64,000 bases of DNA from Isoetes taiwanensis (GCA_021234155.1 JAJEKV010000027.1:14396993-14460992); one strand, 5' to 3'; positions 20,795-33,262 are shown, counted from the first letter of the stretch. Program-made: numbers and translations. Notes: a model not told the origin generated them from the letters alone.

Positions 20795-22415
20795 TGTGAC
20801 GTTCCATGTATTTACACGGGATACGTATAAATATACTGACACGTCACTAGTAAAGGTACGCCACCATGGGATATTTTAACCTAAGGGAGTGGCCTAAAAA
20901 GGATTAATTTAGCTATGCTAAATTAATCATTAAAGGATAATTGTCCAATTAACTTAATTAAGCTAATTAAATATTTAGGAAGGCGCCACCTGGCTGACTT
21001 CGATTGGCCAGCATGGGGATGCTAATTTGGGTCATCTAACTTGACCCCTATCCCATTGACCCCAAATTCGACCAGGAGGAGCAGCCATCGACCGCCAAGT
21101 TGCCGAAGCCCAACTTTGCCGAGTGTCCAATTCCATCGAAAGGCCCCCGGTTCTTTGGCCCAAGTCCAGGGAAGATGGAGTTACCGAACGATAATGGATC
21201 TAGTAGGAACTCAGGTGGGTGGTTAGTATAGCTTGATGTTTCTAGAGTAGCGCCTCGCTGGGCACTTGTTGTGTTCATTTCTTCCGCTCTCTCTGTGTTT
21301 TTACCTCAGAGGAACTAACCCTTGATTGCAAAGGTGAGTACTCTTTATCTCCCGATTCTGTTCTTGCTCTTAAAGGATGGATTGATAGTTCTTTGCATAG
21401 TATTACTCTTGGAATGGGGGAATTAAGGAGGGGGTAGAGACCTCTCGAGCCATGTTTAGTAGTATGCTCCTAGGTAGATCCCCTCAGATTTCCCATTAGT
21501 TGCTGCATGTGGTAAGGGGAGACCACCGGTCGTAGATGCTATGGAATGGCTTAGCACTGCAGAAGGGACGGGGTAGTGAAGTGGGGGTGGGGTCTTGCAC
21601 CTAACATAAAAGGCTCCCGAGACTCCTCACAGTGGGCTAGGGGACAGCCTGGCCACGAGAGGGCCTGTATGGGTCCGACACTCCCCCGGGTGCGCAGGTG
21701 TGACCCGTGATGAGGCACCCCCGCACTTTGAGTAGATTTAGGGTAAGAGTAAGTCGCACGGATGCGGGTCAGCTGATGCGCACGTATTCTCTAGCTCACC
21801 CATGGAACCACCGCGATCCCGGGAAAGGGACACTTCCCCGACCGCCTCGTCGGACTAGGGCTTCATGAACCTGAGGAGTGGGCTCGAAGGGTGATGCCTT
21901 GAGTCCTGCTCTCGAAGGCTATAGTGATGCCATAGCATGAATCGACCCATCTGTAAAGTGTGTACAGGAGGGGCGAATGGAGTGGACAACCCTAGCCGAT
22001 GTTCTATGCCAGCCAACGCCATGTTCAGATTCAGTCTGCTGATCTCTTGAGGCCTAGCCGTCAGTCGATCCTCACTGGAGTCTGAGCCGGGGCAGAACCA
22101 TGGGTTTTGGGGTGTTTTCTCTAGTATTTAATGTATATTCTTTGCCACTAGTACTTGGATGGATGTGCCACCCTTCGTGGTGGTTATTTATATATGATTT
22201 ATGCTGTGTGCTAACATGTATTCACGCTTCCGCGACTTAGGAGTCCCATTGAAGGCATGGGCCGAATGACCCCTCTGTGTCCTTCACTCGGGCATCTATC
22301 TATAGATGGCCCAGGATAGACGGAGGGCCCTGCTCATGGCGAGATGGTTGCCATGGGAGGGGAAAGTCCCCGTATGTATATGGCCGGGTGTCGTATATAT
22401 TCAGGGAGCGTCACA
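20795..22415 (+). repeat. Element 1, 3' LTR (1,621 bp)
   Basis: It starts tgtgacgttcc and ends gcgtcaca, and it matches 61,595-63,252 along the whole length with many small differences. A TATA-like ttatttatatatg is near 22,186-22,198 in a position shared with the second copy (ttatttatatgtg near 63,015). After the CA end the sequence (atttcc...) is unrelated to the primer-binding site found behind the other copy, so this is a 3' LTR. Confidence 0.9.
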
Positions 22416-24330
22416 ATTTCCTTGATGGAGCCTTCTGTAAGAGGCACCAGAGCCATCATGCACAAATCCGAGAGCCAAGCAAGAATCGGACTTTCAAGCT
22501 TTGAAAACAATACCTCTACTGAGTAAGCAGCTGTATTTGCTTCCATCCTAGCATAAGGAAACTGTTGACTAGCCAATTAAGCTTTAGAATAGCGGATTAT
22601 TAAAGAACTCAGAAAACCCAAGGTGTCTATCAACCAACTTCACGGCTTTTGAAAAGATATGGCAATGAAAGCCTTCAATGGCATACGGGCACCCATTATG
22701 TATGTTGTAGCATGACGAGAATTAGTAATTCTGAATAGTATGCTTCAGAGCTTAAACCCCTAGTCCGGTGGAAGGATCGCGATATATAAACTATATGGTT
22801 TCCTGTCCAATGTACGAAAGGCACAAAACTTGATTCCTTGCAGATCATCACCCATAGACAAACAAGGATTTCTCCCCATAAACAATCATCGTTGCTCTTT
22901 TCTCTAATCCTAAAATCCTTTCTTCCACTTCCACGAACCCTAAAGTAAAGGGTCTCGATACTTGCATGTATTTTTGGGAGTAAAAAAGATAAGTTATTTG
23001 TGAAGGAATAAATATGCAATGCAAAACCATTGTAAAACTATAGATAATATGCCATTGAAATATGCATGCACTCTAGATATACTGATTAGTATGCCTCGTG
23101 CAATACGCCCATGAAATGATACGAAAACCATTCCAAAAAGCATATAAAATCACAAAAAAACCCCCTGTTATAATGCTAGATATGAATAATAAGGGGTTCT
23201 AGGGAATTTGATATGGATGCAAAAATGACAATCCCTGAGATCATAGACCATATCCCGAAAACAATTGAATGCGTTGTCATAAATCAAAATAAAAAATAAT
23301 CACAGCATTCTTACTAGGGAATTGAGTTATTTTAGTAGGGCTTCATATTCTAAAACCTTAGGCAAAGTGGTATAGAGGTTCGAGTCCCCGCATTCCACAT
23401 GCCAAAACCTTAGGCGAACTCCTATTTCATATTTCAAAACTATGAATGCCCCTAGTCATAATTGACCATAAGTAAAACGAGAGGCGCCCAGAGGCCGCAA
23501 CATACGGTCTAGGCCATAGGATCGACGGATCCGACGATCGAGGTAGTCATAGTTTACAAAAATGTCAATACCATTAAAGGAATGCCTTTTGACGAAATTT
23601 CGCCCTTAGAGCCTGTACCCAATGCACTCTCTTCGTTTCTTATCCAAATGCATGGCCCCCAACTAGACAAGGCATTCCGTCTTGGCTCTTGTGGTCAATC
23701 CAGAGCATCATAAACTCCACATTTTTCATGGATTACTCGCATGCTCGTGGTGTTATGGACGTTGCCCATGCCAAGATATTGATGGTTTATAGATATTCCT
23801 CTCTTGAGCCAGACGTGAGGGACCGTATTTGAATTTAGTATCTTCAAATTATAATCAGCCTCCTGGAGTAAACACATAGTGCTTCAGGCTTATCTTCCAA
23901 TAGCATCTTCTTGTGCTTATGTAGCCAGATGAGAGGTGTACATTTTGTATTCATACTTTTGTTTAGTAAACTTCTTTTCATCCTTCAATATTTTTTTGGT
24001 GTGCATGGGACCCCACTAGGTGGGGATGCATACGAATGTATATTTCAATGCCATCCTCGTTTTCTTGGTTCTCTTCACGTCTCTATTTCTACTTTTGTAC
24101 CATTTCTGCATACATAGCCACATTCTCTGCTTAAAGCATATATCGTTATACGCGTTCATGTCTTGGAACATTGGTCAAGAGGTCGCTAAAGACTCACTAT
24201 TGCCCATGGCATTGGGGCAATCCATAGTGCTTTAGCACGACTACTCTTGTAAACATGGGTCCCATAGTGACACTCGATGCTATTAACAAGACCTAACATT
24301 ATAATAATATATCATGATATCATAGCTACC
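22416..24330. other. Intergenic, no gene recognised
   Basis: No open frame over 110 codons resembles a known protein. A tRNA B-box-like ggttcgagtccccgc is at 23,377-23,391, with no matching 5' half; it lies between two copies of aaaaccttaggc (about 23,352 and 23,404) and may be a SINE remnant. Confidence 0.5.
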
Positions 24331-24490
24331 CAATCAATGGCTTTTAACCATTCAAAACTAAAAATCAATGCAATGAGACAATAAAATAGGCTTAAACAAG
24401 AATATCATAACTATGCCCCAACCAATGACTTGTAACTATTCAAAACAAAAAATCAATGCAATGAAACAATAAAATAAGCTTAAACAAGAA
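24331..24490. repeat. Two-unit tandem repeat, about 90-bp period
   Basis: The sequence caatcaatggcttttaacca, followed by an A-rich stretch ending aggcttaaacaagaa, is repeated at about 24,420 with roughly 85 percent similarity. No function is evident. Confidence 0.7.
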
Positions 24491-24840
24491 GCACAAAAGA
24501 CTAGGAGACTAAAAAGATGTTAGTCAATTGATATGGTTTAAAAAGAGATTAGCACAGATCCTGAAGCATAGGAAGGCAGTAGATTTGGGCCTTGTGGACA
24601 TGATTGTGCATGGCATGGATTCGGGCCGAGATAATTGCTGTGCAGATAAAATTGATACGAGAAATCAAGCAAAGTGGGTGGAACACTAGGGTATGTTGGT
24701 GAGGACATATTATAATATAGGTCACAACAATGAAACATGTCACTACCATGGGAAATCTTGGTGAATGCAAAAAAATCCTTTTTGCCCAAAAGTGCGTTTG
24801 TGTTTGCGTCTTCAAAATAAAAATCTCCTCAATATAATAT

Positions 24841-25653
24841 TTGTCTTCTAGAAGCGCCACGTGTCCTGATTCCAAGGCGGAATAACAGCCCCCGTCATCA
24901 GCCAATCCGCGACTCTTTATGATATGCCGTGTAGACGAGAAAGACCAAAGGCGCTGCCAGAGGCCGCTGCAGCACACCAAATCGGCCGTTTGTCCTTTCT
25001 ATCTTCCTATTCTTCCACAATTTCCCTTGCCATCCATAATGGCATGTATGAATTTCAGCTTCTCTTGCTCTCCTTCAAGTTTTCACGGCGAATGTGCTCA
25101 CTCAGCGAATTGGGTGTTTGCTCACGGGCAAATGGAATAATTTGGAAGGATTGGTTTAGTCCGGTATGCTTCTTTCTCATGTTGCTAGATGCCGTTCCTT
25201 AGGAAGCGTTTGTTATTCTTCAAAGCGTTTCTGCAGTTATCTTCTGAAGTTGGGAGAGTATAGATGGTGTGTCTATTAGAGGGGCATGATATGTTTACGA
25301 GACAGGGGATCCGCGAACAGCCCCATTGTAAGAAATCACTGTGCTGATTTTGGTCATATAAGTTCTGTGATGCACAGGATCTAAAGGCTCGAGGGTCAAT
25401 CTTCATGTTACGGTGCGAGTCGTTTTTTGTTAACAAGCATTTAAGAGACTGCATATCTGGGATGCATCTTTTGACCATGCAAGAACGAAAGTAGTTGTTA
25501 ACATGCTTTTATTGGAAGGTAGTACGTTTTTCATGTGCTCCCCTAGCAATTTGGCAAGTGCTTCCAGTTTATGAGAGACAGCCATAGTATTGCTGAGGTA
25601 TTAGAAGTGTGAAAAAAAAAAAAAAAAACAACAACAGCGTGTCAAGATTTATA
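24841..25653 (+). promoter_or_regulatory. Probable promoter and 5' leader of the U-box gene
   Basis: A G-box CACGTG sits at 24,858-24,863 in gccacgtgtcc, a core that plant bZIP and bHLH factors bind. A pyrimidine-rich stretch (about 24,990-25,080) follows, typical of plant 5' leaders. A run of 17 A at 25,612-25,628 lies 25 bases before the start codon. I cannot place the transcription start or exclude an upstream exon. Confidence 0.4.
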
Positions 25654-27558
25654 ATGGGAGGGGAAGAAGCTCATTCTGCAGACCCTCAATCAAAGCTGAA
25701 GGAGACCACAAAGAAAGTTCCCCCAGAACTTGTTTGTCCATTATCACAACGGATTATGTGGGATCCTGTTATAATTGCATCAGGACAAACATACGATCGT
25801 TCTTCTATTGAGCAGTGGCTAGAAGAAGGGAACAAAACATGCCCCAAGACTCGGCAGTTTTTGGGACATAGAAAACTTACTCCTAATTATAGCATGAAGG
25901 AGCTAATACACAACTGGTGCTTAGACAATGAAGTTCCATTGCCATGCTTATCAGGGCGTAGAAATTCAAAGGGCGAACCAAATAAAATAGTCACTGCCAA
26001 TTTGTCAAATGATGAAAATAATATGTCAGACATAACTGGTGACATTGACGGTTCTTTAATCAGGTTTGCTCCAAAATGTGATTCTTATGCACGACAGAGT
26101 AAGACAGCGTTACAGCAAAGACTTACAACCTCTATGGTTGCTCCAAAGCATAATGCATTTTCACTTCGAAACTTTCATTATTTTATGTCACAAACTTCCA
26201 GTTCTGATACAAGTTCTTCCGGTTTAAGCACTAGGGAAAGTTTTATATCATCCCAGGCAAGTCCTTGTACTGCTTCTTTAAATAATTTCAGTGATTTCTG
26301 TCCTTATAGCACTGAGATATCTGGAGAACTGGAAAAAAGTGAGAATTCATCTATAGCTTATTCTGTTGGGAGCAAGTTTAGGATGGATGGAGAACCAAAG
26401 CACATTCCTGACCTGGACGCACACTTGGAAGTTTATGATCATGAGGACCTAAGCCACCTGGTGAGAATGCTTCAGTCTAGCTCTGTGTCTTTACAGAAAG
26501 AAGGTGCTGGGAAATTGAGGTTGCTTGCCAGGAAAAATTCAATGGAAAGAGCTGCAATTGCCGAGGCAGGAGCAATTGAGCATCTGGTCAATTTGCTCAC
26601 ATCTGAAGATCCTGGTGTTAAAGAAGTTTCTGTCACTGCTCTGCTAAACCTGTCCCTTAACGAAGACAACAAAGACAGAATTGGTCAATCGGGCGCAATA
26701 AGCTTCTTCGTGGACATCCTTAGCAGTGGCACTTCAGAAGCAAAGCAAAATGCAGCTGCAACACTATTTAGCCTGTCATCTAAGCCCGAATATAAAGAAA
26801 TTATTGGCTCTTCAGGTGCAATACCACCTTTAGTTGATTTGCTAAAAAGTGGAACTCCCAGGGGAAAGAAAGATGCTGCAGTAGCTTTGTTTAATTTATC
26901 AATGGTACATGAAAATCAATGGAAAATCATACGCGCTGGTGCAGTGAAGCCACTTATTTGTATTGCTCAGGAACCAAGGATGGGAATAGTAGACCAAGCA
27001 GTTTCTCTTCTGGCTAGTCTGTCAGTCACAACTGAAGGCAAGTCAGCCATTGGAGAAGAGGGTGGAATTCCTGCCTTAATTGAAGTGGTTGAAGCAGGCT
27101 CTCAAAAAGGAAAAGAAAATGCGGCGGCTGCTTTATTGAAAGTATGTTCTTGTGATAAATACCGGCATATGCTTCTTAAGGATGGGGCTACTCCTGTGTT
27201 GTATCTGCTGTCAAAAACAGGAACTGCTCGTGCCAAGGAAAAGGTAAGGTTTTCTGGAACTTGATCTTGCTGTATTTGTATCTGTTTTGGCTTACTTTAT
27301 ATAGCATGGTGTGAAATCACTGACTAATGCATTATTTTTGTTATATATTTTTGTATCCAATAAAAAGAGAGAGAGAGAAATTATTATAAAACCATCTTCC
27401 TTTCAAATATTATACATGCTGTGATCTATTTGTGAATCCTGATTCAATTGCCCTCCTTGATTTGGTTATAATTAATGATTTTATCAATGTTCTGTCAGGC
27501 TGTTGCACTTCTACAGCTTATCAGAGGAGGACAAGGGAACACTGGCCACACTCACTGA
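25654..27558 (+). CDS. U-box/ARM-repeat E3 ubiquitin ligase (PUB family), two exons
   Basis: The predicted protein has 549 residues. A U-box at about residues 24-97 (VPPELVCPLSQRIMWDPVII, then TYDRSSIEQWLEEG and CPKTRQ) recruits E2 enzymes for ubiquitin transfer. A Ser-rich linker follows, and armadillo repeats from about residue 268 to the end (for example GAIPPLVDLLKSGTPRGKKD) bind substrates. Exon 1 is 25,654-27,243; gtaaggtt begins an intron of 255 bases. Exon 2 is 27,499-27,558 and finishes the last repeat with AVALLQLIRGGQG and a stop. The start is the first ATG in frame. The UND domain seen ahead of the U-box in several plant PUBs is absent, so an upstream exon is possible. A phase-compatible alternative last exon begins at 28,994. 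The reading frame is clean, unlike the flanking repeats. Confidence 0.9.
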
Positions 27559-29520
27559 CACGGCACTGGGGAATAATTTTGGCAACATGCAGTTGTCTTT
27601 TCTCATGATATCGTGACAATGGTATGTTCTGATATTATATTTTGATGTTTGAGCATTCATGGCGTTATTCTTAATGGGCCTCTGCTCTTAGAAACAATGG
27701 CTAACTTATTATTTGATGGATCAATGTGTGAAATCCCTGATAGGGCTTTATAGTGCTCTTGACAGTGCTTCCTTGTGCTATGCCTTCTTCTATTAAGGGT
27801 GCTGGTAGAGTGTTTAAATCTCCCAATCCACAGACAGTTACAGGTTTCTACCCCTTCACAAGTTATAAAAAAGTTATGTCTGTTGGTAGCTGAATACAGT
27901 CAAATCTCTTTGTTAAGTTATTGCAAATTTTTATATCCCAAGCTCTCTGTCTGGAAAACATTCTCAGAATAAAAATAAAGATTGCTGAACATTCACAAGC
28001 ATTTTTGAAAACCCAATTAGGAGATGTTTAATGCCTGATTATGGTTGAACGTTGTTCCCATTGGGTTGCTGATCAGGTCTTGAATCTACTATCTAAGGTA
28101 CAGATTAGATTGTACTGACAATGATAATGCGAAGAAAATTCACCTGGCTATGGAAAACTGAAGATATACAACAAGCAGCATCTTTTTTTGATAAGGATCC
28201 ATATGAACACAAATTCAAAATTAATTGGCTACCTAATATCACCATATTTGTTTCATATGCTTTCCCAGCATTTGCTGCTGGTCCTTCGGAGAATCCTTTT
28301 CCTGCAGTTGGTTGCTAATCCTTCAGAGAAACTAAGTTGAGTACACATTAGTGGATGATGAAATCTCCTGCAGGTACCATACAAGAAATCACATTACTTT
28401 ATGAGGGCTCATTCTCATTTAACTCTGGTCAAGAATTTTATCCAGGACATTAGAAGATGCTGCATAATATTTTCAATTCTCTATTTTCTATTTGTTGGGT
28501 TGAGTTGGTATTATCTATTTCTTTATGCAGCTTTAGGTTCTGTACATATACGAGCATTATCAGTAGCATTGAACGTGGTTAGTGCGAAGAAAACATTGCT
28601 GGAGGAGAAAGTTTGAAGGGTCTGGTAAATATGCTAATGCAATCGCATATTTCGTCTGTGATTAGTTTCTGTTATAAGTCACCATGCTGATTGTTTCTAA
28701 ATCATGCTGCATTTGATTGGATAGCTATGGAGAATGATGGATCTGGTGGCCATCCAGAGTTATCGTTGCTTGCACCGTTATTTTGATTTCGAGCAGGTAA
28801 GGGTACTCATAAGAATGATGAATTGGATAAAGTTGGCCCAAGTGCCATGTGTTTAATTTTGCTTCTCACCTACACATTTTCTTTGCTTTTCAGCATCATA
28901 GTCAAGGTGCCTGTGTGTACAAACTATGGTCTGTGTATGCAAACTAGATTTAGCGTAAATAGTTGTACAGTACCAGGGTAAGGTTTGCTGCAGGCACAAA
29001 GGCTGAATAGAGCCCGCAAGTTAAATGCTCTCTTCGATAATTTGAATATATGTGTTGTTTTAATTTAACTAGGTTCTACCATAGACTATCCGATGAGAAA
29101 AGGATCCGCCAATATTCTAATTTGCCTCAATACATCCATCATCAAGTCCATTGGGTCCCTCAGACAGACCGGTCTAAATTTACAGCAGCTATATGGTGGG
29201 GCAATATCCATGAATATGAATATGGTCATCCAATGGCAAACTGTAGCTCCTGGATTTACACCAGAGAGCCAGCCTGATTCCATAAGCTAATCCTTGGATT
29301 AGCTAAAGCGAATAAGCAAGGTTCGCTCCAACAAATACAAATGCGGATGTTTGTTTTTTTCAAATGCTCTCGATCTTGACATGTAGTTGCAGATCTTGAT
29401 TTTGGGGTTGTGGATTTGGTGCCGAGGTGTGAAAGTTCCATTTACTGCAAACAATTCCTGGTTGGGCTGTTTAAATTCGCTTGAACGACTTTGCTGATTC
29501 GTGTTAGCTAACTCAGATGA
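27559..29520 (+). other. 3' region of the U-box gene, no separate gene recognised
   Basis: The AT-rich sequence holds several pyrimidine-AG sites, so 3' introns are possible. A stretch after ctgcag at 28,993 would extend exon 1 in phase 0 as AQRLNRARKLNALFDNL before a stop, an alternative C-terminus to test. A (GA)n run is at about 27,367-27,378. No independent coding gene is supported. Confidence 0.4.
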
Positions 29521-29533
29521 TTAGGTTCTGTAT

Positions 29534-29664
29534 ACAGGAATGTCCGTTTAGGAGACATTCCTGAGATGGAAACAGGGGGCGCTCCGGAGATGGAAACAGG
29601 GGGACGCGCGGAGCGTGGAGCCCTGTTGACATCTCCAGAATGTCCCCTAAACGGACATTCTTGT
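29534..29664. repeat. Fold-back element, 44-bp inverted arms
   Basis: Arms 29,534-29,577 and 29,621-29,664 are imperfect reverse complements (outer part acaggaatgtccgtttagga against acaagaatgtccgtttaggg). The loop has two copies of gatggaaacagggg. Total length is 131 bp. It could be a small MITE or fold-back transposon; a small-RNA hairpin is possible. Confidence 0.75.
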
Positions 29665-29963
29665 AACTTGGAAAAGACTTAGGAGGCATTGCAGACTTAG
29701 AAGCATTCTTGATGCAAGTAAAAAGCCTAAGAATGTTGGGTAAGCACTCCAGAATGCCGGTAAACACTTCGGAATGCTCTCTGGAATGAAGGTAAAAAAG
29801 CAGTAGAAACGTAGCAAGCCGCTGTAGAAGCTATGGTCCTTGATCAATTTTTTTTACTAACATTCTTTATTTGAAATAGTGCCACGTGGCATGATGCTAC
29901 TCGCGGACGCAATAGAATGCATCCTAAGTATTTTTTATGTTTCTATGAGGGGTTTTAGGTAGC

Positions 29964-32900
29964 CGTAAAATCCGGATGGGCTTCTTTTTGCTTCCGTTAT
30001 CCAATGAGATTATGACACGTATCAGAAATTCATTTCCGGGAATGTCATCCGAAATTGAGACCAAGGACAAAAATGTTTCCAGAATGTCGACCAAGGTTGA
30101 AATTTTTACACAGTCTTTTGTACACAAATTTTTTACACAATGAAACAAGTTTTCAAACTTAAACTTTATAGATGAAACTTAAACTTTATAGATCAAACTT
30201 TAACTTTACAGATCAAAAAAGTCATATTTCCATTGATCATATCACTGTTTCAGAAGTTCCAAAAACTAAAATTTCAAGTCTCAGCTTTCATTTCCAAAAA
30301 ATTTGCTTCAACAAAGTATTAATATTAGGTTTCCCACCCCCAGGAACAATTATGCAATTGTTAAAGACGCCACCTGAAATGTTAGTAGATCCAACTGACA
30401 GATTTAAACCCAAGGCCTTCCTTGCAACATGATTATCACCTGCAATCAGATTTAGGTCCACTGTATCCAAGAACGTGTCTGTGAAATCAGAATTTAATTT
30501 AGGTACAGAATTCAGCTTCGCTACACACAACTGACCACTCAATCCTGTATTCTGCTGCTCCATATCACAATTTTTACCTGCTACATAAAACAAGCTAATT
30601 ATAAAGGAAGCTAATTATGAAAGAACCTACATCATCTAATTGTAATATTTACCTGCTTCATTCTCTTGCATCCTACTAGAACTCGCATTATCATTTGGAA
30701 GCTGCAACACCTGAAAATTCCCAGATTTCTGCCTTGAATCAAAAGCAGCCAACTCCTGCTGATACACATCATCAAACATCTTCCTAGATCCATCAGCGTT
30801 GAATGGCTGAGAAACTATATTCATCGCTGCCTTTGCCTTCAATTCAACAGTCTTATCATACCTGGAATGATAATGCAAAACTAATTAGAATACAAAATTT
30901 ATAGAATGCAGAATCTAAAGTCAAGAATAATTACCTCTTATACGATTCTGGACCCCGGTGACCAGTGACGCACATTCCCACCTCAACAGGTACGTTCGCT
31001 CTTGCCAACCGACTAATGACAGAAGTCCTTCCAGACTTTCCAGAAAAGACACCATCAATTCTAATCGTCTTCAACATATATTTCATCCACGATCCAAGCA
31101 CCTTTGCACTCACTCGATGTTTCTTATTGTACCAGACCTGCAAGCAAAAAATAATTATTAACTAAAGCAAATCATAAACTAAAGCAAAGAAATTAAATTA
31201 AAATTACATCAGATTTTGGCACAGTGATAGCCTGCATGAAAACAAATGGCTTTCCATTCTCATTCTGCGGAGGAAGATGCCTGACAATTGTTTAAATGTA
31301 AGAACTACATCTTCTTCAAAACGTTGGATCAGTTGCCTAAAAGACTCTTCTTGATATTTCTTCATCGACACAACATAATTCTTACTCATTTTTTAAGTTC
31401 TTCTCTGCCTCTGATTGCAAATCTAGACACGCAATAATACATAAACTGCTTCTGCAAGCCTCGACTATGGGTGAATTCCATGATCGACATCAGACAGTAG
31501 CGCTACTTCAGTGTCATAGCTAATCTTGTCTACTTTCTTACGCTTGCCACAGAATCCAGGAATACCTCTGGATCGTCTCATGGAGGCAATGCAAGCTCGT
31601 CTAGCATTTGCAAAAATAGGCGAATGTCTAATATTAAAAGCTATCTCCTCCTTACCAGTTATTCCAATTCTGATTTCTTGTGCTCTACGAATTATCGCAC
31701 CAAACTTTCTGAACATATCCTGTATGCTGCAAGCACAAGAAACAAGTTATAATAATCAAACAAAAAACTAATTAAGGTGTAAAATACAGTACTTACCTCT
31801 CGGTTGGATATAATTTCCCATTCAGCTTGCATACCTGAAGCATGAACAACTCAAGTAATCGTGCGAACTCCTTAAAATCCATGTCTTCAATTTTCTTGTC
31901 CAATGGAATTTTCTTGTACTTTCTCCACACATCAAATCTTCTCCTGGCCCATTCAACTTTCCCGGCAGATTTATTCTGACCTCCAGAATATACTTCCCTC
32001 ACTAAATTAGAATCTAATTCTAAGAAAGGTGTTGAATTCCCTTCACCAGCCTTGTTCTGCTCTTGTTTTCCACTAGTTACCCCAACATGATTCACAGGAA
32101 CATTTTCCTTACCCTCACTCTCATCGTCGTCAGGAATGCAAACATGAACAAACAAACCTGGCATAAGCTTGACATCTGCAATATACTGCTGAAGGTCCTC
32201 TTCCCCAAACTCTTCGAGTAGCTTTGACTCAAAATCTGAGTCACTCTCATTCTCAACATCAGCTGCCACTTCTACTTCCTCCAGAAACTTTAGGTCGAAG
32301 CTTGCAACCTCAGCCATAACTAACAGGAACAACCACACAACAATGAAAAACCTGCAATATGACTTCATATTTAAACACTACAGAAGAAGAACCTGCAACA
32401 GAATGAAACCTGCAATACAATTCAAAAACAAGTCAGAAAGTAAATTAAAGAAACTAAACAAATTGCCTAATTAAATGCTTACCTCGAAATGTGTCAAGGA
32501 AATTCGAAAGTTCATAAAGATTCCACTTTCTAGCTTGCATGCAATACCAGAAACCTTGCATGTGTGTACAAAAGCAAGAAAGTTGGAATATCTTACAGGA
32601 AACACAGCAGAATCATCATGATCCAAAAAGCTGCAATGAAGAATGATATCAAAGTTAAAACTCGTAATAAATGTGTTTGCAAACATTATAATCATATTTA
32701 CCTCAGCAGAGATGCAAGTTTCTTCCCGAAAACCTACAAAACAAACAAAATAACATCAGACTCGACAGAATAAAATGAAATGACAACAGAAACAAGAACC
32801 TAAACCTAACGGTCTTTACCAGAAGGCAATGCAAAACTCCAGAAGCAAAATACTCATGAAGAAGTCGCCACAGAAGCAAAATACTCCAAGAACTCGCAAG

Positions 32901-33219
32901 AAACTTCACTGGAATACTTCAAGAACTCGTCAAATGCCGCAAAGATGCAAGCGCCTAACCTCAGCCTCCAAGAATCGCTTAATACTACTCAAAATCAACA
33001 AAATGCTCCAAGACTATGCTTAATATATGACTGCAACGTAGCGCCTGAGCTCATATACAAATGAAGGCCGACGCCATAGTTAAAATAGACAAAAAAGAGC
33101 CGGCACCATAGCTAAAGCTTGGGCCAGAGAAAGAGGAGATCGAAGAAAAAAAATGACGTAGTTATAGTGCACCTACGTGGATCCTACGTGGCAGAACGAA
33201 GCCCACGCCGAATTTCACG
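29964..33219 (-). mobile_element. TIR-flanked element encoding a Crypton-like tyrosine recombinase (copy A)
   Basis: The ends form inverted repeats. From the left, 29,964-29,991 begins cgtaaaatccggatgggctt. From the right, the complement of 33,219-33,191 begins cgtgaaattcggcgtgggct. They agree at 23 of 28 aligned positions with one gap. The six bases ttaggt lie just outside on both sides (29,955-29,960 and 33,220-33,225; the next three bases differ), a possible target duplication of 6-9 bp. The element is 3,256 bp long and contains one spliced recombinase gene on the minus strand (next entry). The downstream end of a second, inverted copy (35,324) stops at the same base. I found no reverse transcriptase, RNase H or DDE transposase inside. 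Known Cryptons lack inverted repeats, so this combination is unusual. Confidence 0.72.
30288..32317 (-). pseudogene. Crypton/DUF3504-type tyrosine recombinase gene, copy A (five exons, damaged)
   Basis: Exons by GT-AG sites and by comparison with copy B: 32,317-31,797, 31,736-31,208, 31,137-30,935, 30,861-30,653 and 30,577-30,288. Exon 1 has an acidic N-terminus and then VEWARRRFDVWRKYKKIPLD with LLELFMLQVCKLNGKLYPTE, the DNA-binding N-terminal fold that precedes recombinase domains in ZMYM2/QRICH1/Crypton proteins. Exon 2 has SPIFANARRACIASMRRSRG and later MSKNYVVSMKKY. Exons 3-4 hold the catalytic end: SGKSGRTSVISRLARANVPV, then VTGHRGPESYKRYDK, giving the Arg, His-x-x-Arg-like and Tyr positions of tyrosine recombinases. 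Exon 2 has an in-frame stop near 31,470 and lacks about 70 bases (the GREE arginine-box to SKN segment) that copy B retains, so this copy is inactive. Confidence 0.75.
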
Positions 33220-33262
33220 TTAGGTGAATGGCCCGGAGGGCCATTTTCTGGGCCTATAGGAT

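Larger units (their letters stand above)
1..22415 (+). mobile_element. Element 1: old Ty3-type chromovirus, split by two nested insertions
   Basis: This is the outermost retrotransposon of the stack and it runs off the left edge. Its pieces lie at 1-632 (end of protease, start of reverse transcriptase), 6,523-6,629 (middle of reverse transcriptase) and 17,718-22,415 (rest of pol, chromodomain, polypurine tract, 3' LTR). Element 2 (633-6,517) and element 3 (6,630-17,712) interrupt it. If both are removed, keeping one copy of each 5-bp target duplication, the reverse-transcriptase codons join in frame at both points. The order protease, RT, RNase H, integrase, chromodomain is that of Ty3/gypsy chromoviruses. 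The 3' LTR is closely related to the 5' LTR at 61,595. The 5' LTR and gag are outside the window. Confidence 0.9.

Noticed and set aside
23372-23396. tRNA gene
   Set aside because: Only a B-box/T-arm-like piece is present; no acceptor stem or anticodon arm can be paired.
25609-25653. Extra N-terminal codons MKKKKKNNN before the U-box protein
   Set aside because: The stretch opens with GTG and is translated poly-A; the first ATG is at 25,654.
30958-31165. Open frames on the + strand with SHLNRYVRSCQPTND
   Set aside because: They are antisense to exon 3 of the recombinase gene and recur antisense to copy B.
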